Positions 1-13,045 are shown, counted from the first letter of the stretch. The stretch is DNA of 64,000 bases from Thozetella sp. PMI_491 (GCA_021432635.1 MU270078.1:310001-374000); one strand, 5' to 3'. Program-made: numbers and translations. Notes: generated by a model not told the origin, from the letters alone.

Positions 1-134
1 TAAGTACATAATTTCATCCATATCATAAGAGATGCTCACTACGTGCTGCCCACCGCCATTTTTTGACTCCCCACCTCGCATTTCATCCTTCATTGACCAA
101 TACCCCATCGTAAAACTACCAGAACAGTGTTGCA

Positions 135-1414
135 ATGGCGGCTCAAAACTGGTGGCTTCCGCCCCGTGACTACGTCGGCTACGGCCTTGAGCCTCCCAAG
201 GTTCTTTGGCCTGGGAAGAAGGTCCTTGCTGTGTCCTTCGTGCTCAATTATGAAGAAGGTGCGGAGCACACGCCTTGGAACGGCGACACACAAAGCTGCG
301 ACTCACTACACGAGTTGCATTACAGTCGGCCGGCGACCTCCGGGGGAAAGAGAGACGGGCTGGTTGAGGACATGGTGAGTTCTTTAGGCTTACCTCCCTC
401 CGTAGGCAACAGTACGAGTAGAGATTGCAGGCTGACCGACTGCGTAGTTCGAATGGGGCATCAGGCAAGGATTGCCGCGCCTGATCAAACTGTTCAGGCA
501 ATACGGCTGGAAATGGACAACCTGGACTTGTGCGCGGGCCTTTGAGGCAACTCCAACCTACGCTAAGTTGCTGGCGGACGAGGGACACGAGGTAGGCAAG
601 CTCTCTGATTGGACCGCCGGGGCCCTTAGACATGATTCTAACCTTGCTTAGATTGCATGCCACGGAAACAGATGGCGTATCCACGGCACAAATTTGGCCG
701 AGGCAAAAGCACATGTTAACAAGTCATTTGACCGCCTCCAAGCCACCACAGGGCTCAGCGATGTGCCTACAGGGTGGTTCGCCGGGGGTATGCCCATTCA
801 CACAAAGCTAGCTCGTGCCGAGGTGCATCGCGAGCGCGGCGTTCCTTTGCTGTATTGCTCCGACACATACGGCGCCGATGTTCCGTATTGGGTCCAGGAC
901 CCGTATGCGGCAGTGCACGGCGGCGAGGACAAGGGCATGTTGATGATACCCTATTCATTGTGCACCAATGACCATCGCTGTATGTGCGCCTTTATTTCTG
1001 TCTACTCATTCAATCGGTTGGTACTGATAGTTTGCTATTATCTAGTCTTTGTCGCCCAAGGTCCGGGTGTCTCCAAGCCCGACGACTGGTTCGACCTTCT
1101 TAAGTCCGAGTTTGATCAGCTGTACGAAGAGGGTCAGGCTGGCGCCCCTAAGATGATGTAAGTGAACACTTGGCGCTATTAGTGCTGCGTACCTAATCTA
1201 ATGGCATTCTAGGACTATCGCTATGCACAACCGCTTCGTTTGCAAGCCAGGCCGAATCATGGCTCTCAAGCGATTCATGGCGTATGTGGCCACTAAGTCT
1301 GATGCATGGGTTTGTACGAGGAGGGAGATCGCGGCGCACTGGCGGGAGCACTACCCTTACGAAAAGGTCGGCCCAACAGATCGGCTACATCCTACCATTG
1401 ACGCGAGTGCTTGA
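135..1414 (+). CDS. Polysaccharide deacetylase-family protein (PuuE/allantoinase-like)
   Basis: Five exons spliced by hand: 135-374, 448-591, 652-979, 1046-1157, 1213-1414, giving 341 aa with every junction in frame. The N-terminal motif VSFVLNYEEGAE (near residue 35) and the later IACHGNRW (near residue 129) are hallmarks of the CE4/NodB-fold subfamily that includes PuuE allantoinase and S. pombe Cda1. The region PTGWF..Y-SDTYGAD also fits this subfamily. The length matches the usual 310-340 aa. No signal peptide is seen, so a cytosolic role in ureide or amide hydrolysis is more likely than cell-wall chitin deacetylation; this is inference. The substrate cannot be read from the sequence. The intron at 592-651 starts GTAGGC and the others start with GTGAGT, GTATGT or GTAAGT. 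Confidence 0.85.
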
Positions 1415-1809
1415 GGTTGTAAAACTAGGTTATCAGAAAATTTGACGTTTATACACACGTTAGGCTATCAGGCTTCTACGCGCATGTTTACGACCGCACT
1501 TGCAAGTAGTCATAGATACCTCTTTCAACCATTAAGTACAGCCTAGAATAAATCGATGTACAAGTCTAGTGATGATACCCTCGAATGTATACTACATAGC
1601 CACATCGCAGTATAAAGACATTCCTGTGGTAACCATTCCTCTTCTTCTAGCTTGCAAGAGTTCCTCGTATGTGCTTACAATGAGCTGTCGAGCGCCGGCG
1701 TAAGCCGGTAATCTCGCTCTGCCCAGCCGTAACGCATATATGCCTACCTCAACGCGAGTGACTACTACTAGTCTATAGTGACTGTAAGGCCAACTAGCGG
1801 AAGGAAATG
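1415..1809. other. Intergenic, 3' flanks
   Basis: Lies between the 3' end of the deacetylase and the 3' end of the converging Zn2Cys6 gene. It probably holds both 3' UTRs. I see no gene or repeat. Confidence 0.5.
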
Positions 1810-3679
1810 TCAACCGAGAAAGATTGACAAGTCGTCTTGGGTGTCTAGAAACCGATCGAGATCACCGCGGAACCCGGGGCTAAGTTCGGCGAAGTAGTTC
1901 GGCGGGCCGGAGCCGTCACGAATATCGTCAGATACACCGCCGTCAACTGCGGTTGATGCCATACTATTAGACGGTGTCTCAATCGGCGTGGTCGGTGTCT
2001 GAGCCCTCACATGGCCATATGGAAGCCTCTCGAATGATAGATCCTGGAGCGCCGTGTTCCCTATGCCCATTGCTCGATCCTGTAGCACCTTGACCATCGA
2101 GGATAACTGCGCGTGCCATTCGCCGACCAACGGCCAAGTAGACTTCATAGTACGCAGGATTCGCAGACTTTCTCTGACTATCTTGAACGATGACTGCCGT
2201 GCGTTCGTCCACTGCCTTATCGATATGTAGGCGATGGCAGAAGAGGCTGTGAAGCAGGCGTAGAGCATGAATATCGGGAAAATCACAACAGTGTCTTCAG
2301 TACCCATAGCCTCGAGAGTGTTGATGATTTCTATGATTCTTTCGGCTGAAGAAAAGATCGTTTCGATGGCTTTGTCGCGGATCTTGTTACCGCTCGCCGG
2401 CGAGTCGCCCCCCTGGCTATAGGCGTAGAGCCTTTCCCGGTGGAGGAAAACAAGGGCACAGTGATAGACAGAGTGGGCGAAGCCGAATGCGAATCCCGTA
2501 CCTAGAGACACATGCAGATCGAGGTGCCCGGGCTTGTCCTGGTACTGCGCCGTCAGGGATGCCGTCCACTCCGACAGCGCGCCTTCCAGCTGCCTCAACT
2601 GGGGCTCGACGGGATCTTCAGGGCTGCACTTGAACCTCCATGTGGCAACCAGGTTCCATATGCTAGAGATCTGAATCATCGAGCCAAACTCGCCGACAGG
2701 TCCCACAGGGTCCTGCGCGGAGCGGCGGGGCGGGGCACCCCCGTCGAACATGGGCGCAACTGATGGGGTGCCAAAGAGGTAGTCCATCTCGGAGCAGGGG
2801 AGAGAGATCGGGAGCTCCCTAGCCCGAATTGCGGGGATTCGTCCGTTCCCGCTGGATAAGAACTGCTCCACCATAAAGACCATCCAGATGGTTCTCCTAG
2901 CCGTTTCTGCAGCTAAGAAATCCTTCGCTACCCGGTGATCTGCTTCCGGCAGAAAGGTTAGAGCCATGCGTGCAGCCATGCCCAGATACATGAAAGCTCG
3001 TGTGCCTCGTGATGAACCCCAGTCGATGAGTACCGTAAGCAACAACGCCTGCACGTCAGCAAGTGACGGGTGGTCCAAGTTCTCGAGAATACGCTGCCGA
3101 GACTTGCGAGCGAAGAAGTCGGATGCCGCCGTTGGGGAGCTGAACCGTGTAGTTAATTTTCGAGATCCTCTGATGGCAGATGCGATCACTGCATAGTACA
3201 AGCTCGGCTCTACCGTGCGGTCCGCCAATTTCTTTTGGAAGGTTGGCCAGTGGAAGGGCGAAAACGGCCATAGAAACTTCCGGAGCAGGTCTTGGCATTG
3301 GTTCAGCAATTCGGTGAGGTCTCTTTGCGCATGATCAGCGAATGATTGCTCCTCGGGAGGGCATAGAAAGAACAATAGACACTTACTCTTCATCCTCCTC
3401 GCCGCTCACCGTAGGCGGCGGTGGGGGCTGGTCTGCCGGAGTCGTATCCTCAGGGGGTGGTTGACTGTCGTCGCTCCCTGTCTCCCGGTACGAGCTAGAC
3501 TGTCGGATTCGCCGGCGCTTCTCGGCCGTGCGCTCTGCCCTGGTAAGGAATAGGCAATCGTATCCGCCCCTTAGACAAGACCGGCATTTTGTCTGGCTAT
3601 CTTGATACGTGCATTTAGTTTTGATGCGACGGCAACGCACGCAGGCCCCTGCAGGTCGGTCCACGGCCACCGTCGCCAT
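1810..3679 (-). CDS. Zn2Cys6 fungal transcription factor
   Basis: Two exons, 3679-3387 and 3322-1810, joined across a 64-nt intron with a GTAAGT donor and a CTGAT branch site, give 601 aa. The N-terminus carries a complete binuclear zinc cluster, Cx2Cx6Cx8Cx2Cx6C (starts ACVRCRRIKTKC), followed by a basic linker and a Pro-rich acidic stretch. The C-terminal 500 residues resemble the fungal-specific middle homology region (start RKFLWPFSPFHWPTF). It should bind CGG-type half-sites in the nucleus. The ATG at 3679 is the first in frame; the frame stays open upstream without another ATG, so a further 5' exon is possible. Its targets are unknown; the nearby small gene and peroxidase are only positional candidates. 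Confidence 0.88.
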
Positions 3680-4555
3680 CGCGCAAGCTGCTGGCCTTTC
3701 AACCACCGAGCCACCACTGATAGGCACTTGCTGAATCGCCGCGTTTTCGCGATCTGTAAGACCGGCAAAGGGAGATTCTGATATTGGGGATCTTGGGATT
3801 AGTTTTTGGGGGCCTTTGCTGACCCTAAACCTAGCTTCTTCCGCCTTATCTCGGAAGCCCTTCCGACCGATGCCGGCAGCCGCCGGCGCAATACTCCACT
3901 CTTGGCGCCTTTGAGCGTGAATCGAAGTGGGGAGGTTGATCTTTCGTGGACGCGTCGCCACATCGCGCTATTTGGTACGGGATACTATCTAGTACAATTG
4001 CATTGTATTCTGTGCGAGGGTAGATTGCTCGGATGCCTCATAACGGAGGCTCCTGATGAACTTAGTCCTAGCTTAGTATCTGCATGAAGTTGGTACGGTT
4101 GAGCGGCTTCACCAGCCATCCGAGCACGGGCGAGAACTTCGGAAGACATTTCCTTGCGGTTGCAATCCTTTGTCTTTTTAGTGCCCGGCTCACAACACCT
4201 GGAAGCCCCGTCCCACGACCGAAATGGCTAGCCAATGGCTCGCACCTAGTTTTCTAATGAAACTGCACAAACAGTTGCAGTAATGAACATACGCTAAATA
4301 GCTCAAAATAGGATGCTCGCTTCGCTAGAAACAGGATATATAGTCCTACGAAATCAGAGGATTGGGATTAGATCAAATCTCTATGCGTGAGATAATTGCT
4401 AGCAACTGCCCAGGGCCCAGGTTATGTCGCGCTGATAAAGAGCACGTGATTAGTTCGTGCCAATCGACGGAGTAGAAAAATAAGTAGGTACTTTCTCTAC
4501 CCCTGCTAGCGGGATCACGCTACTTATTCATCACACACCGCACAACCAAGCTCCC
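3680..4555. other. Divergent promoter region
   Basis: Separates the Zn2Cys6 gene from the rightward gene at 4556. It holds a CACGTG palindrome at 4443-4448 and a pyrimidine-rich stretch just before the 4556 start. No coding region is supported. Confidence 0.4.
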
Positions 4556-4945
4556 ATGGAATCCCACATCGTTTCGGAATCGGCCCCTCTCCAGGGCGCG
4601 GTTCTTCAGCAGCTCGCCAACTATGGACCTCTCGACGAAATCTCCAACGGTGATGGGTCTGTTCGCCATCACATCTTCTGGCACAGCAAGCGGGACAAAA
4701 CCACAAACACTATTCTCGCGCCGATGCTGTTTTGGATTTACCAGACAGGGCGCCATGGCCCGCAGAATGGATTTCGCCTTTGCTTAGTTCACGAAGGTTT
4801 CCACATTGCCTCACCTACGAAAGAGGAGGATGACACCGAGGATAGCATTGACCGCCTAGAGAAAGACATTCCACAGGGGCATATGGAGGTTATCATGTTG
4901 GGAGAGAAACCGGCGTATTTAAAAGACGGGGAACCGAGTACGTAG
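4556..4945 (+). CDS. Small hypothetical protein, 129 aa
   Basis: Uninterrupted frame from ATG 4556 to TAG 4943-4945. The start follows a CT-rich leader and has a good context (CCCATGG). The product is acidic towards the C-terminus (EEDDTEDS near residue 90) and has no signal peptide or membrane segment. I recognise no family. A GTACGT sequence close to the stop (from about 4937) could be a splice donor, in which case the protein would be longer. The shape of the leader and the length of the frame favour a real gene, but transcript evidence is lacking. Confidence 0.45.
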   Translation: MESHIVSESAPLQGAVLQQLANYGPLDEISNGDGSVRHHIFWHSKRDKTTNTILAPMLFWIYQTGRHGPQNGFRLCLVHEGFHIASPTKEEDDTEDSIDRLEKDIPQGHMEVIMLGEKPAYLKDGEPST

Positions 4946-6167
4946 TTCCTCGTAGTGGCGATGACGGAGTAGCGTCAAATACCAGCGCTTGACCATATAT
5001 AACTACATCTAAGGAGTATCTAAGCCGCCGACGATAAAGTCTATTCAGTTACCTTCCTATCTATGGATTGGCGAAGTACCTACCTTAATGCACAAAAGAC
5101 AAGCATGAAACATATGAAACCTGCAAATAATAGCATAATCATCGATGACCATCACACCGGTGTAAGAAAACCCTGAGGAAAGTACCAAAAAATGATACAG
5201 GTTTGGCTCACTAGAGGCTGTCTCAGATAAAGGCAACAAAACTGATGTTCTGCTTCTCTTCGCCCCTGGGTCGATATTGTCCTTCTGCGGGATAATTTCT
5301 GGTCTTGATTGTGATAAACATGACAAGAAATATGTCGAGGTCATGTCATGTTGTTCAATATTCGCCCTGTGCAGCATGATTGTATGTCCCAACTCTATAA
5401 ACGCCCCCCACCCCCGTGCCCCCTCTCCCCCGGTCTCTGTCTGAGATGTTACCTACTATTGCCGCTTCCAATATAGAGGTGCTGGAATGGCACAAGATAT
5501 TTTTTATTCCTAAGCTAAGACTTGTTTGGCTATCAGATGACGAGTCCATTGCATAATTAGACACAGAGAAAGGTTTCATGCTCGCAGTAGGTATAGAATA
5601 CTGCCTAGCGGCTCTCGTTTCTCGGTTCTGGGGTCTAGGGCTGGTTCCTCTAGTCGGGGCCGTTACTCGGCCTGTATTTTCGCAGCTGGAAAAGCCACTC
5701 ACCCAATCATATCGGAGGTAATACGAATTGCCCCCTTGCTCCATGATTAGAACAATAATCCCTCTATGCAGGAAACAGTGAGAGTCGGTTGCGCGTACAG
5801 TGGTTTGCCAATAAATGATCCCAAAAAGGAAGGCAATGTAACCTAAATTGGCTGCGTAGTGAAGCGCTTTGCATCGAATACGAGGAGTTAGCTTCAGGTT
5901 ATACATAAGGACGCCCCTAGTCAGGACTATTTCCGAAATACGAGCCCACTCATCGCAATTGATAGTTAGGTGCCCTTGATTGCTAGGTATTATATCGTTT
6001 TGTTGACGGCGGCGAATTCTGCCAGCTGAAAAGGGCGCCTTGGTGATATCGCATGTGCGTAGATAAATACTTTACATGAATCAATCCTATCCATCGTCTG
6101 CACCTAAGAAATGCTATCTGATTTGTGCACCCAAAAGAATCTGGATTAAACAGGAGAAAAAAACAAG
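4946..6167. other. Intergenic, no supported gene
   Basis: About 1.2 kb. The open frames on the minus strand (for example 5355-5906) show no family motif and no convincing start. No repeat recognised. Confidence 0.4.
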
Positions 6168-8225
6168 ATGATATTTCGGCCTGCTATAGTCGCTGCCTTA
6201 TCTAGCGGCTTTCTCTTGCACTTCTCAATGGGAGAGCCCATCTGGCCGAACGACCAAACCGACGAGCTCGAAAGGTTTCTGTACGAACAAATTGGATTCA
6301 AGGCTACTGGTGTTGCTGGGACTGTTGCAAACTGCATAGGCGATGGATCTGTGCCACAAGGACGGAGCTTCGGGGCAGAATGGCTGTAAGTGCTCAGCAG
6401 CCATGCACAAAGCATTCACACTTTGTTATGGCCTGTATATGTTTTCTTGGGCGATTTCTTGGCCTTGCAGATCATGTCAGCGTCCAATAACACCTAAATA
6501 GGAGAAATGCCTACCACGACATGGCTACAGCCGATGTCTTCGCTGGAACAGGAGGGATGGATGCCTCTATTGTTTACGAGCTGGATCGCCCAGAGAACGT
6601 CGGTGGCGCCTTTGGCGAAACACTAACGGCTTTCCAAGGGCTTCCTTCACGCCGGGCGACGTTGTCCGATATGTTTGCCTTGGCCGCCGTTTTCGCGGTC
6701 GGGGCATGCTCGAACGGCACTATAGTTCTTCCTTTCCGCGGCGGACGAGTTGATGCTCTCCAGTCCGGTCCCGCGGGGGTTCCCAGTCGCAAGAGGACCT
6801 CGCATCCCACACGGCTAGCTTCCAGAGGCAGGGTTTTAATACAAGCGAGATGATTGCCTTTGTCGCGTGCGGGCACGCACTAGGCGACGTCCATGGTATC
6901 GACTTCACAGAAATCGTCCCATTCACTCCAGACGCCGACCCGGTAAGATTTTTATACCTATGCATACTCTCTAAGTAAATGAATAGCTGATGCTCAGTGG
7001 CGCCTAGGCCAACGAACATACCACCTCGTATGACAGTACGCCGAACTTTTTCGAAAACCGGGTGTAAGTTAACTTAACGCAAGCCAATTACCCCCCTTCA
7101 GCTCTAATCAATCCTATAAATTGCAGAGCAACTGAGTATGTCGCTAATACGTCCGGAAACCCGCTCGTTTCCGGATCAAACATCACGACCAGGTCCGACT
7201 TCCGTATTTTTAATGCAGACGGTGGCGTGATGATGGGTGATATGGCGGCGTCCAACGACTACTTTATCTCTACTTGCACTGCTCTACTGGAGCGCATGAT
7301 TAACACCGTACCCAAAGATGTCGCCTTGACCGATCCTATTGCCCACTACTCTGTGAAACCTTGGATCACGAAAATCGGCGTCAATGCGAACGGAACGACG
7401 TCCTTGTCCGGGTTCATACGGGTAAGCTCATCTACTCAGGAGCAATGAAAATCAGATGATTTTACTAAGAAATCTTGGAAATGTGCATCAGATTGAAGAT
7501 AGTTTGCTGTCGGGGTCAAATAGCGAGGTGCGCGTCCACATCGCCCCACGCTCAGGTCTTATATGCTCGGATACTGCACCCTGTGCTGTTGCGATTAGTA
7601 GCTACAATCCGTCCCAGCACACCACTTGCGTGTATGCCAGCTGTCCCGTTAGCTTCTCCTTTTTTTAACTGGGCGGCGACTGTAGCCCCTGATGAGGGTA
7701 TCTCTTCTTACACTGTCGAGATCATTGATAATGATACGGGCTCCTCCGTGACCTACGATAATGGTGGTAACAGCTTCCCGGTAGACCACACCCTCCAGCC
7801 TCAGTATGCATTATCAACCCGACAGTTGCTGAACTGGATGACCCCAAGTCTTGTCCAGTGGCGACTTAACTTGACTGTGGCGGTAAGCTGCCCGTCTTGT
7901 CGAGATGGGGTTATATCGGGGTCTGGGCTAACATGCGGCCACTACTGTCTAGGTATTGGACGCAGAACGTTTCACCAACGTATCCGCTATTTTCTACACC
8001 TCTAAAAACGCAAATGATAAAGTCAGTGGGGCCTGGGATTCTGAGGTTGTCGCATTAACACCGGCTCAGAAGGTGAATGGCACCAACTACACCTACTACA
8101 CGCTTTCACATACGCCTACTAGATATGTCCCGGAACCTCATCCATTCGATCTCATCGCTACGGGACCAGAAGTGACTGTGTCGAAAAACTTTATAAGATG
8201 GACTGAGTTCTCTATGATATTTTGA
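6168..8225 (+). pseudogene. Secreted haem peroxidase (fungal class II-like), decayed
   Basis: Begins with a signal peptide (ATG 6168) and a first intron at 6386-6501 that restores RNAYHDMATAD, the distal Arg/His region of plant/fungal-type peroxidases. Farther on, ACGHALGDVHGIDF supplies the proximal His. Introns at 6943-7007, 7064-7126, about 7413-7491 and one ending before the exon near 7953 all keep frame. Four places need a frame change to follow the family: near 6783-6787, in a T7 run at 7660-7666, near 7806 and near 7851-7855. The C-terminal beta-rich domain (with NWAATVAPDEG and NVSAIFYTSKNAND) is still readable. The protein would have been an extracellular oxidase. Several independent frame breaks point to a pseudogene; assembly error at the T-run is possible but does not explain the rest. 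Confidence 0.75.
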
Positions 8226-8394
8226 GTAAATCCCACGGCGACTACCGGGCTCCGGCAACCTATAATTCATTCCTCTATTCAGGCTATCATTTTTAATTGA
8301 TAAGTGTACTTGCTTGCTCCCACTCATTACGGCTTCCATACACGCATACACCTCGTAGATTCCCCATATGTCTGGGTCGGGGCGTTATAGAGCA

Positions 8395-11300
8395 CTATTT
8401 CCCTTCACAAGCGCGAGGCATGCCGCACTCCCCAAAGCCATCTTCACTATCATGCAAAGCCCAGTTGATACCTTCCAAATTAGCTGAGATGTACCAGTCC
8501 TTATCCATGAAGTCGTTGGGCATTTCTACGAGGCGTTGATCCTCACACTGTGTGTGGCCAGCTTGGACCATAGACTGCGTGTGGGGTATGTAGGCTTGAG
8601 TGTTAGCTCCAGCATTGATACGAGAACTTTCCGAGGTGTTCGTTGACCCGGTTTCACTCGAATCTAGTACCGGATGCTGGGAATTCGCGCCATGCAGCGG
8701 CGCTTCTGACAAAGGCCTCGGTCCAGCGGGTGCACGAGGTAAATATGGCGATGAGACACTATCAGATCCCTGGCTCTTGACAAATACACCGCTATCAGTA
8801 GATGATCCCGCAAGACTTGTATCGCACATAGCTTCGGGGTAGCTAGCACCACCGCGGCTAGCGGAAGCTGACCCAATGCTTGATTCCATCGTTGCAGCCC
8901 CGCAGGTGCGTGCTTGTGGTGGAACCCAGCTATCCAGTAGCTCGTTTAGGGCATCGTTGATGGCGCGCCGGAGTATTTGGTCCCTAATCGAGTATAGATC
9001 CCCAATCGGTAGGACGCCGCTTGCATGGATGGCTCGTGTCAATATCTGAGGCCCGCGGTCGAGACAGTGTTTGTGAAAGAGGGCGCAGTCCTCTGTCAGC
9101 CGGCCATCCATGTAAGGTGAAGCAGGTTGCTGGTACCCCGGAAAGACGATGTCCCAGATGGCGAACCACTGTTGCCTCTCAGAATGGGTCTGGTTAGATT
9201 TTCTGGAGAGCTGTCGTTGCTGCTGGTGAGAAAGGCCGTCGAGCTGTGCCTCTTGGCCGTGGGGCTCACACGGGGTCTGATTTAAGACATGCGCATTTTG
9301 ACTCTCTTCATCCGCGAATATATTTAAACAACGTTGGCAGTAAAACTTGGGTATGTGGTTTCGGCTTAGGTGCTGCTTGACGCGCGGAATTCCGTGGAGT
9401 CGCAACGAGAAGCACGCCCTGTACTTTATGGGGTCCAGTTTCCAGAATGGACAGGCTAGGCGCTTTGGCAATGTGTCCTGTCGTTTCTTCATTTTCTTTA
9501 CTGGAGGGCGCTGAAACCCTTCTTCGTCAAAGTCGTCATCGTTGTTCCTTTGCGCCGGCAACCTCTTCCCCGCAGCCCCCAAGCTCTTGTTTCTCTCGGT
9601 ACATTCCGAAGCGTGAGGAGCGAATCCAGTCTCGCTGCTGCCGGAACCTAGTGCTTCTCCGTCGCTAGGTTGGGACGTATATTCAGATTTAGCTCTGAAC
9701 TCCTGGAGTAGGTGACCAGCCACATCCTTAATGATCGGATAGAGAATGCCGTCCGCCTCGGGGGAAACGCCTATAGCATCTCTAGAAACGCTTGACACAG
9801 AAAGCAGATCTGTTTCGACGGTTGATCCAGAGCTTTCGTTCTTCAGGTTGGACCCATCCAAGGGCGTTGATAAGCACGAAGCCAAAGGCGAGTGGGGTGT
9901 TACGATAGAGACGTCGATATCCATGCTCAAGCTAGTCCTGGCAACATGGCAGCTTGAGATAACGTGGCGTTGGAGAGCTAGCCTTTTGACATCTGCGAAT
10001 CGCTCAATCTCCTTAAATGAATGGGAGTTCAAACAGGGGCAGACGCCGTAAGGAGATTTGAGAACATGCCATAGAGAGACATTGTTTGTGTGCTTCACCA
10101 ACTGAAGAGTCGCTCGGGATCCTTCAAGGAGTACGCGGTCACTACCACTGCCGCAGCCAGCCCTTATTGTTGGACTATCTCCGTTCAATAGTGCTAAAAG
10201 AGCAGGGTAGGGGATTTCCAGTCCGGAAAAGTCTCCTTGGGGACGTCGTGCGGTCGGGTAACCCCAAACAGCGCAGGCATTAGTAATTGGTGCCGCCGCT
10301 CCTCCTTTGAAATGTGCCAGCAAGTGCTCCATTGTGGTCATACTCCCATGTTCTTCTCGTTTCGCATCTACCAGGAAAGCAAGGTTATCCTCGTTAACCA
10401 GTACAGGACGGAAGCAAGTCAAAGGGTTGGCGTCTGGGATACGGAGGGCAGCTACTAGCCATGCTAACTGCTCGCCGCGTTGTGCTGCGAAATGTGCTGG
10501 GCCGGAAACTGAGATTACGATCTGTGATTCCTGAAGCTCAAAGTGAGCTGCTGAGTGGCTTGCCTCGGTGGCTGTAGGACTGTGGTGAATAATGTAATGC
10601 AATAGACCGGGGATGAAAGAATCTTACCGAAGCGGGACTGGCCTGCTGTTTGAGTGTCAAATAGCTCAAGGAACGAGCCCCAAAAAGCTAACCCGCCGTC
10701 AGGCCATAGTTGTTCGACGTATTGCCGTATAGTTGTAGCTTGTACCTCGGTTCCGGAGGACGAGGTCAAGACAAGCGTATTCGAAGATAACGGATTTCGG
10801 GCGTGTTCCCGAAGAAGAGACACGTTCAATGGCGACAGCGGTACTCGAAACATGACAGTGAACATGCGTGGGGGAGAGTTCTTACTGATGCACCCAGTAC
10901 AAAGTCGCTGCAGTATCTTGCCTCGTATCTCGTCGGCCATGACATTTGGCCCGTCCACCCCGTAGTAGAAAGATGACTCTATAGCGAGAGAAGAAAGAAG
11001 CCACTGGTATGCTGCACTGTCTAAAATGACCCTGCTGTACTTAGAAAGGTCATCATGAGTTATGGGGTCGCTGTCATCGTCATTGCTAACTCCTACGAAG
11101 AGATCACGAGCTTGAAGCTGATCCGTCTCTGAACCGTTGTTTAGGGATTTTTGATCCCACATGGCCATCTTGTCTAGAACAGACATGGCCTCACCATTAT
11201 CTCTGGTTGAATCTCGCTCGCAATCATCTCCTTCGTCGTTAAATTTAGCATTTAAATTTCTTGCGATTTCACTGAATAAATCATATGTTAGCATCGCTGA

Positions 11301-12221
11301 GAGCGGGACTCGCTATTAAGCATGATGTCTCAGTGTATTCTCTTCTTACCTGTGATGTTTGTGGACGAAATGCATAATTCGAAGGTGCATAGGGTGCGAT
11401 GAATCCATCCCAAGTCTGATGGCGAATGCTTTGATCAGCCTAGGGGTACTCTTAGCGAGAGATCGATAGCCTGCAGCATCTAAATCCCGCCAGAGCTTTG
11501 CGTATATGTCGTCGCACACATGTGCAATGGAGTGTTGGGCAACGTCTGTCGTGATTGTGGCAGTAGCTGAATAGACTGTTGCTGCTTCATCATCGTCCCT
11601 CGGTAGCTGGCGGGTTGGCGAGTGACATGATTTACCCGTGTCCTTCGCCCTTACTTGGTCTTCTAGGCTTTGACAATTCCGCACGAGTCCCATAGATGCG
11701 TACCCGGAATCCGTAAGCATTTCGTCATCCCTAAAGGCAGCAGGGAGCTGTAGGTGAGAAATTAAGTTGGCTAACAAGGTTGTAGTATCTGTAGCGTACG
11801 AGTGTTCTTGATCGAGCTGAACATTCTCAACGTTCATTCGCAGTTCTTTGTTCGAAGAATCGGTTGAAGGGGAAGCACCTGGTAGCGTCCGGCGATCGGA
11901 GCTGATGACACCATGAGAATAGAGTGAGGGCGAGCGCCGCTCGGTCTCGTGAAACTGTCTTCCGTCTGGTCCAGACCTCTCTTGAACGTGTTGCAGGATA
12001 GGGGGTGGGGCGGTGTCAATTCCTTTAGTAGGCACCAACTCGGATTGACTGGAAGGCGTCGAAGATGCCAATTTAGTCGCCGACTTGTTCAAGTTATCGC
12101 TCGACTGCACTGAGGGGTTGAGTAGGTCTAGATGCCATCTCTCGAAGTGTCGGCGCATGTCGTCCACCCTAACGACCTGGACCAACTTTTGGCAGTTGTT
12201 AACGGGGCATTGCGCAGCCAT
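8395..12221 (-). CDS. Large C2H2-type fungal protein, about 1,230 aa
   Basis: Three exons, 12221-11350, 11271-10628 and 10571-8395, join in frame to 1,230 aa. The N-terminus has a C2H2-like finger (CPVNNC...HFERWH). The segment before the first intron (SSHPMHLRIMHFVHKHH) recurs in uncharacterised fungal proteins of this type. Near residue 890 comes a second cysteine/histidine block, LACPFWKLDP then RVKQHLSRNH and FYCQRCLNIF, followed by the linked motif RQQWFAIWDIVFPGY. The rest is Ser-rich and probably disordered. The function is unknown; nucleic-acid binding is plausible. The first in-frame ATG is at 12221; the frame stays open to about 12400 without another ATG, so an upstream exon may exist. 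A short paralogue lies just upstream on the same strand. Confidence 0.75.
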
Positions 12222-12525
12222 TACATTGCCAAAGATTGAGTGACCATCGTCCCCAGGAGATATGGAGTAAGGGTCGGCGATGGGGATGGTATCGTCGATA
12301 GACCATTGCGGTTCCACAGAAAGGGCTGCCGGAGTCTCCAAGGGCTGGAAGGCGCTGTGGCTGGCAAGAGCGCTTCGCCGGCGGTTAATACATAGTAAGA
12401 ATCAGTGCTCTCGAGCTGCAATAGCGGTTGACATACGTAGGAGAGACATGGACTATTGGTTCATAGTCTGTGACTTGCTTGATTAACGATAGGTCCGTAT
12501 GACATCATTCTAGGTCCCACGGATA

Positions 12526-13045
12526 CTAACACGGGCTGTCTGGCGCTTGGCCGCCGAAGAGCAGGTCGTATATCCGGTACCATTTTTGTTCATTAGTCCC
12601 TTGTATCTGTTGCGTAGATTGTATTATCTGTGATATCTTTGGGATATCGCGGTGGCCGCTTTTGATGTGTTCCCTGTTTCCTAAGGGTTAGCCGCGAGTC
12701 TCAATGTGTGCTCTTTTAGTATTTGGGAACTGACTTTAAGCGAGAGATATTTTTGAATCCTGGCCCTGGGCATACTCTAACCTTCGCAAACTGCCGGGGA
12801 TTGTTCTTGTAGAAGGGGCAGGCGAGTCGTCTCTCTCGAGTGCCTATACTAGCCTGGGAGTCCGTGTCGGTCTTAAACCCATATTGATCTTCTGCAAGCC
12901 CAAGGATTAGAGAAAGAGGTTGGTACGGTAGAGCTTGCTTCATATTCAACGTACCATCAAGTAGGAGTGGCTCGGACCCCGAATCAACTGCCTGCTTATT
13001 GGGAGGTACCTGCCAACCGTAAGGCATTTGTTGAGGCACGGTCAT
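12526..13045 (-). CDS. Short C2H2-family paralogue with lost second finger
   Basis: Two exons, 13045-12735 and 12673-12526, across a 61-nt intron with a GCTAAC branch site, give 152 aa. The N-terminus ends in RRLACPFYKNNPRQF and GPGFKNISRLK. Exon 2 continues KEHIKSGHRDIP and TNEQKWYRIYDLLFG. These match, in order, the conserved blocks of the fungal family represented by the large neighbour. The part that normally follows the first H-x4-H (a CxxC finger, then a long spacer) is replaced by about 15 unrelated residues. The donor (GTCAGT) is unusual. The protein is either a small derived paralogue or a shrinking copy; it lies about 300 bp upstream of the large gene and may share its origin by tandem duplication. 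Confidence 0.65.

Noticed and set aside
5355-5906. 183-codon frame on the minus strand
   Set aside because: Biased composition, no motif and no plausible splice partners.
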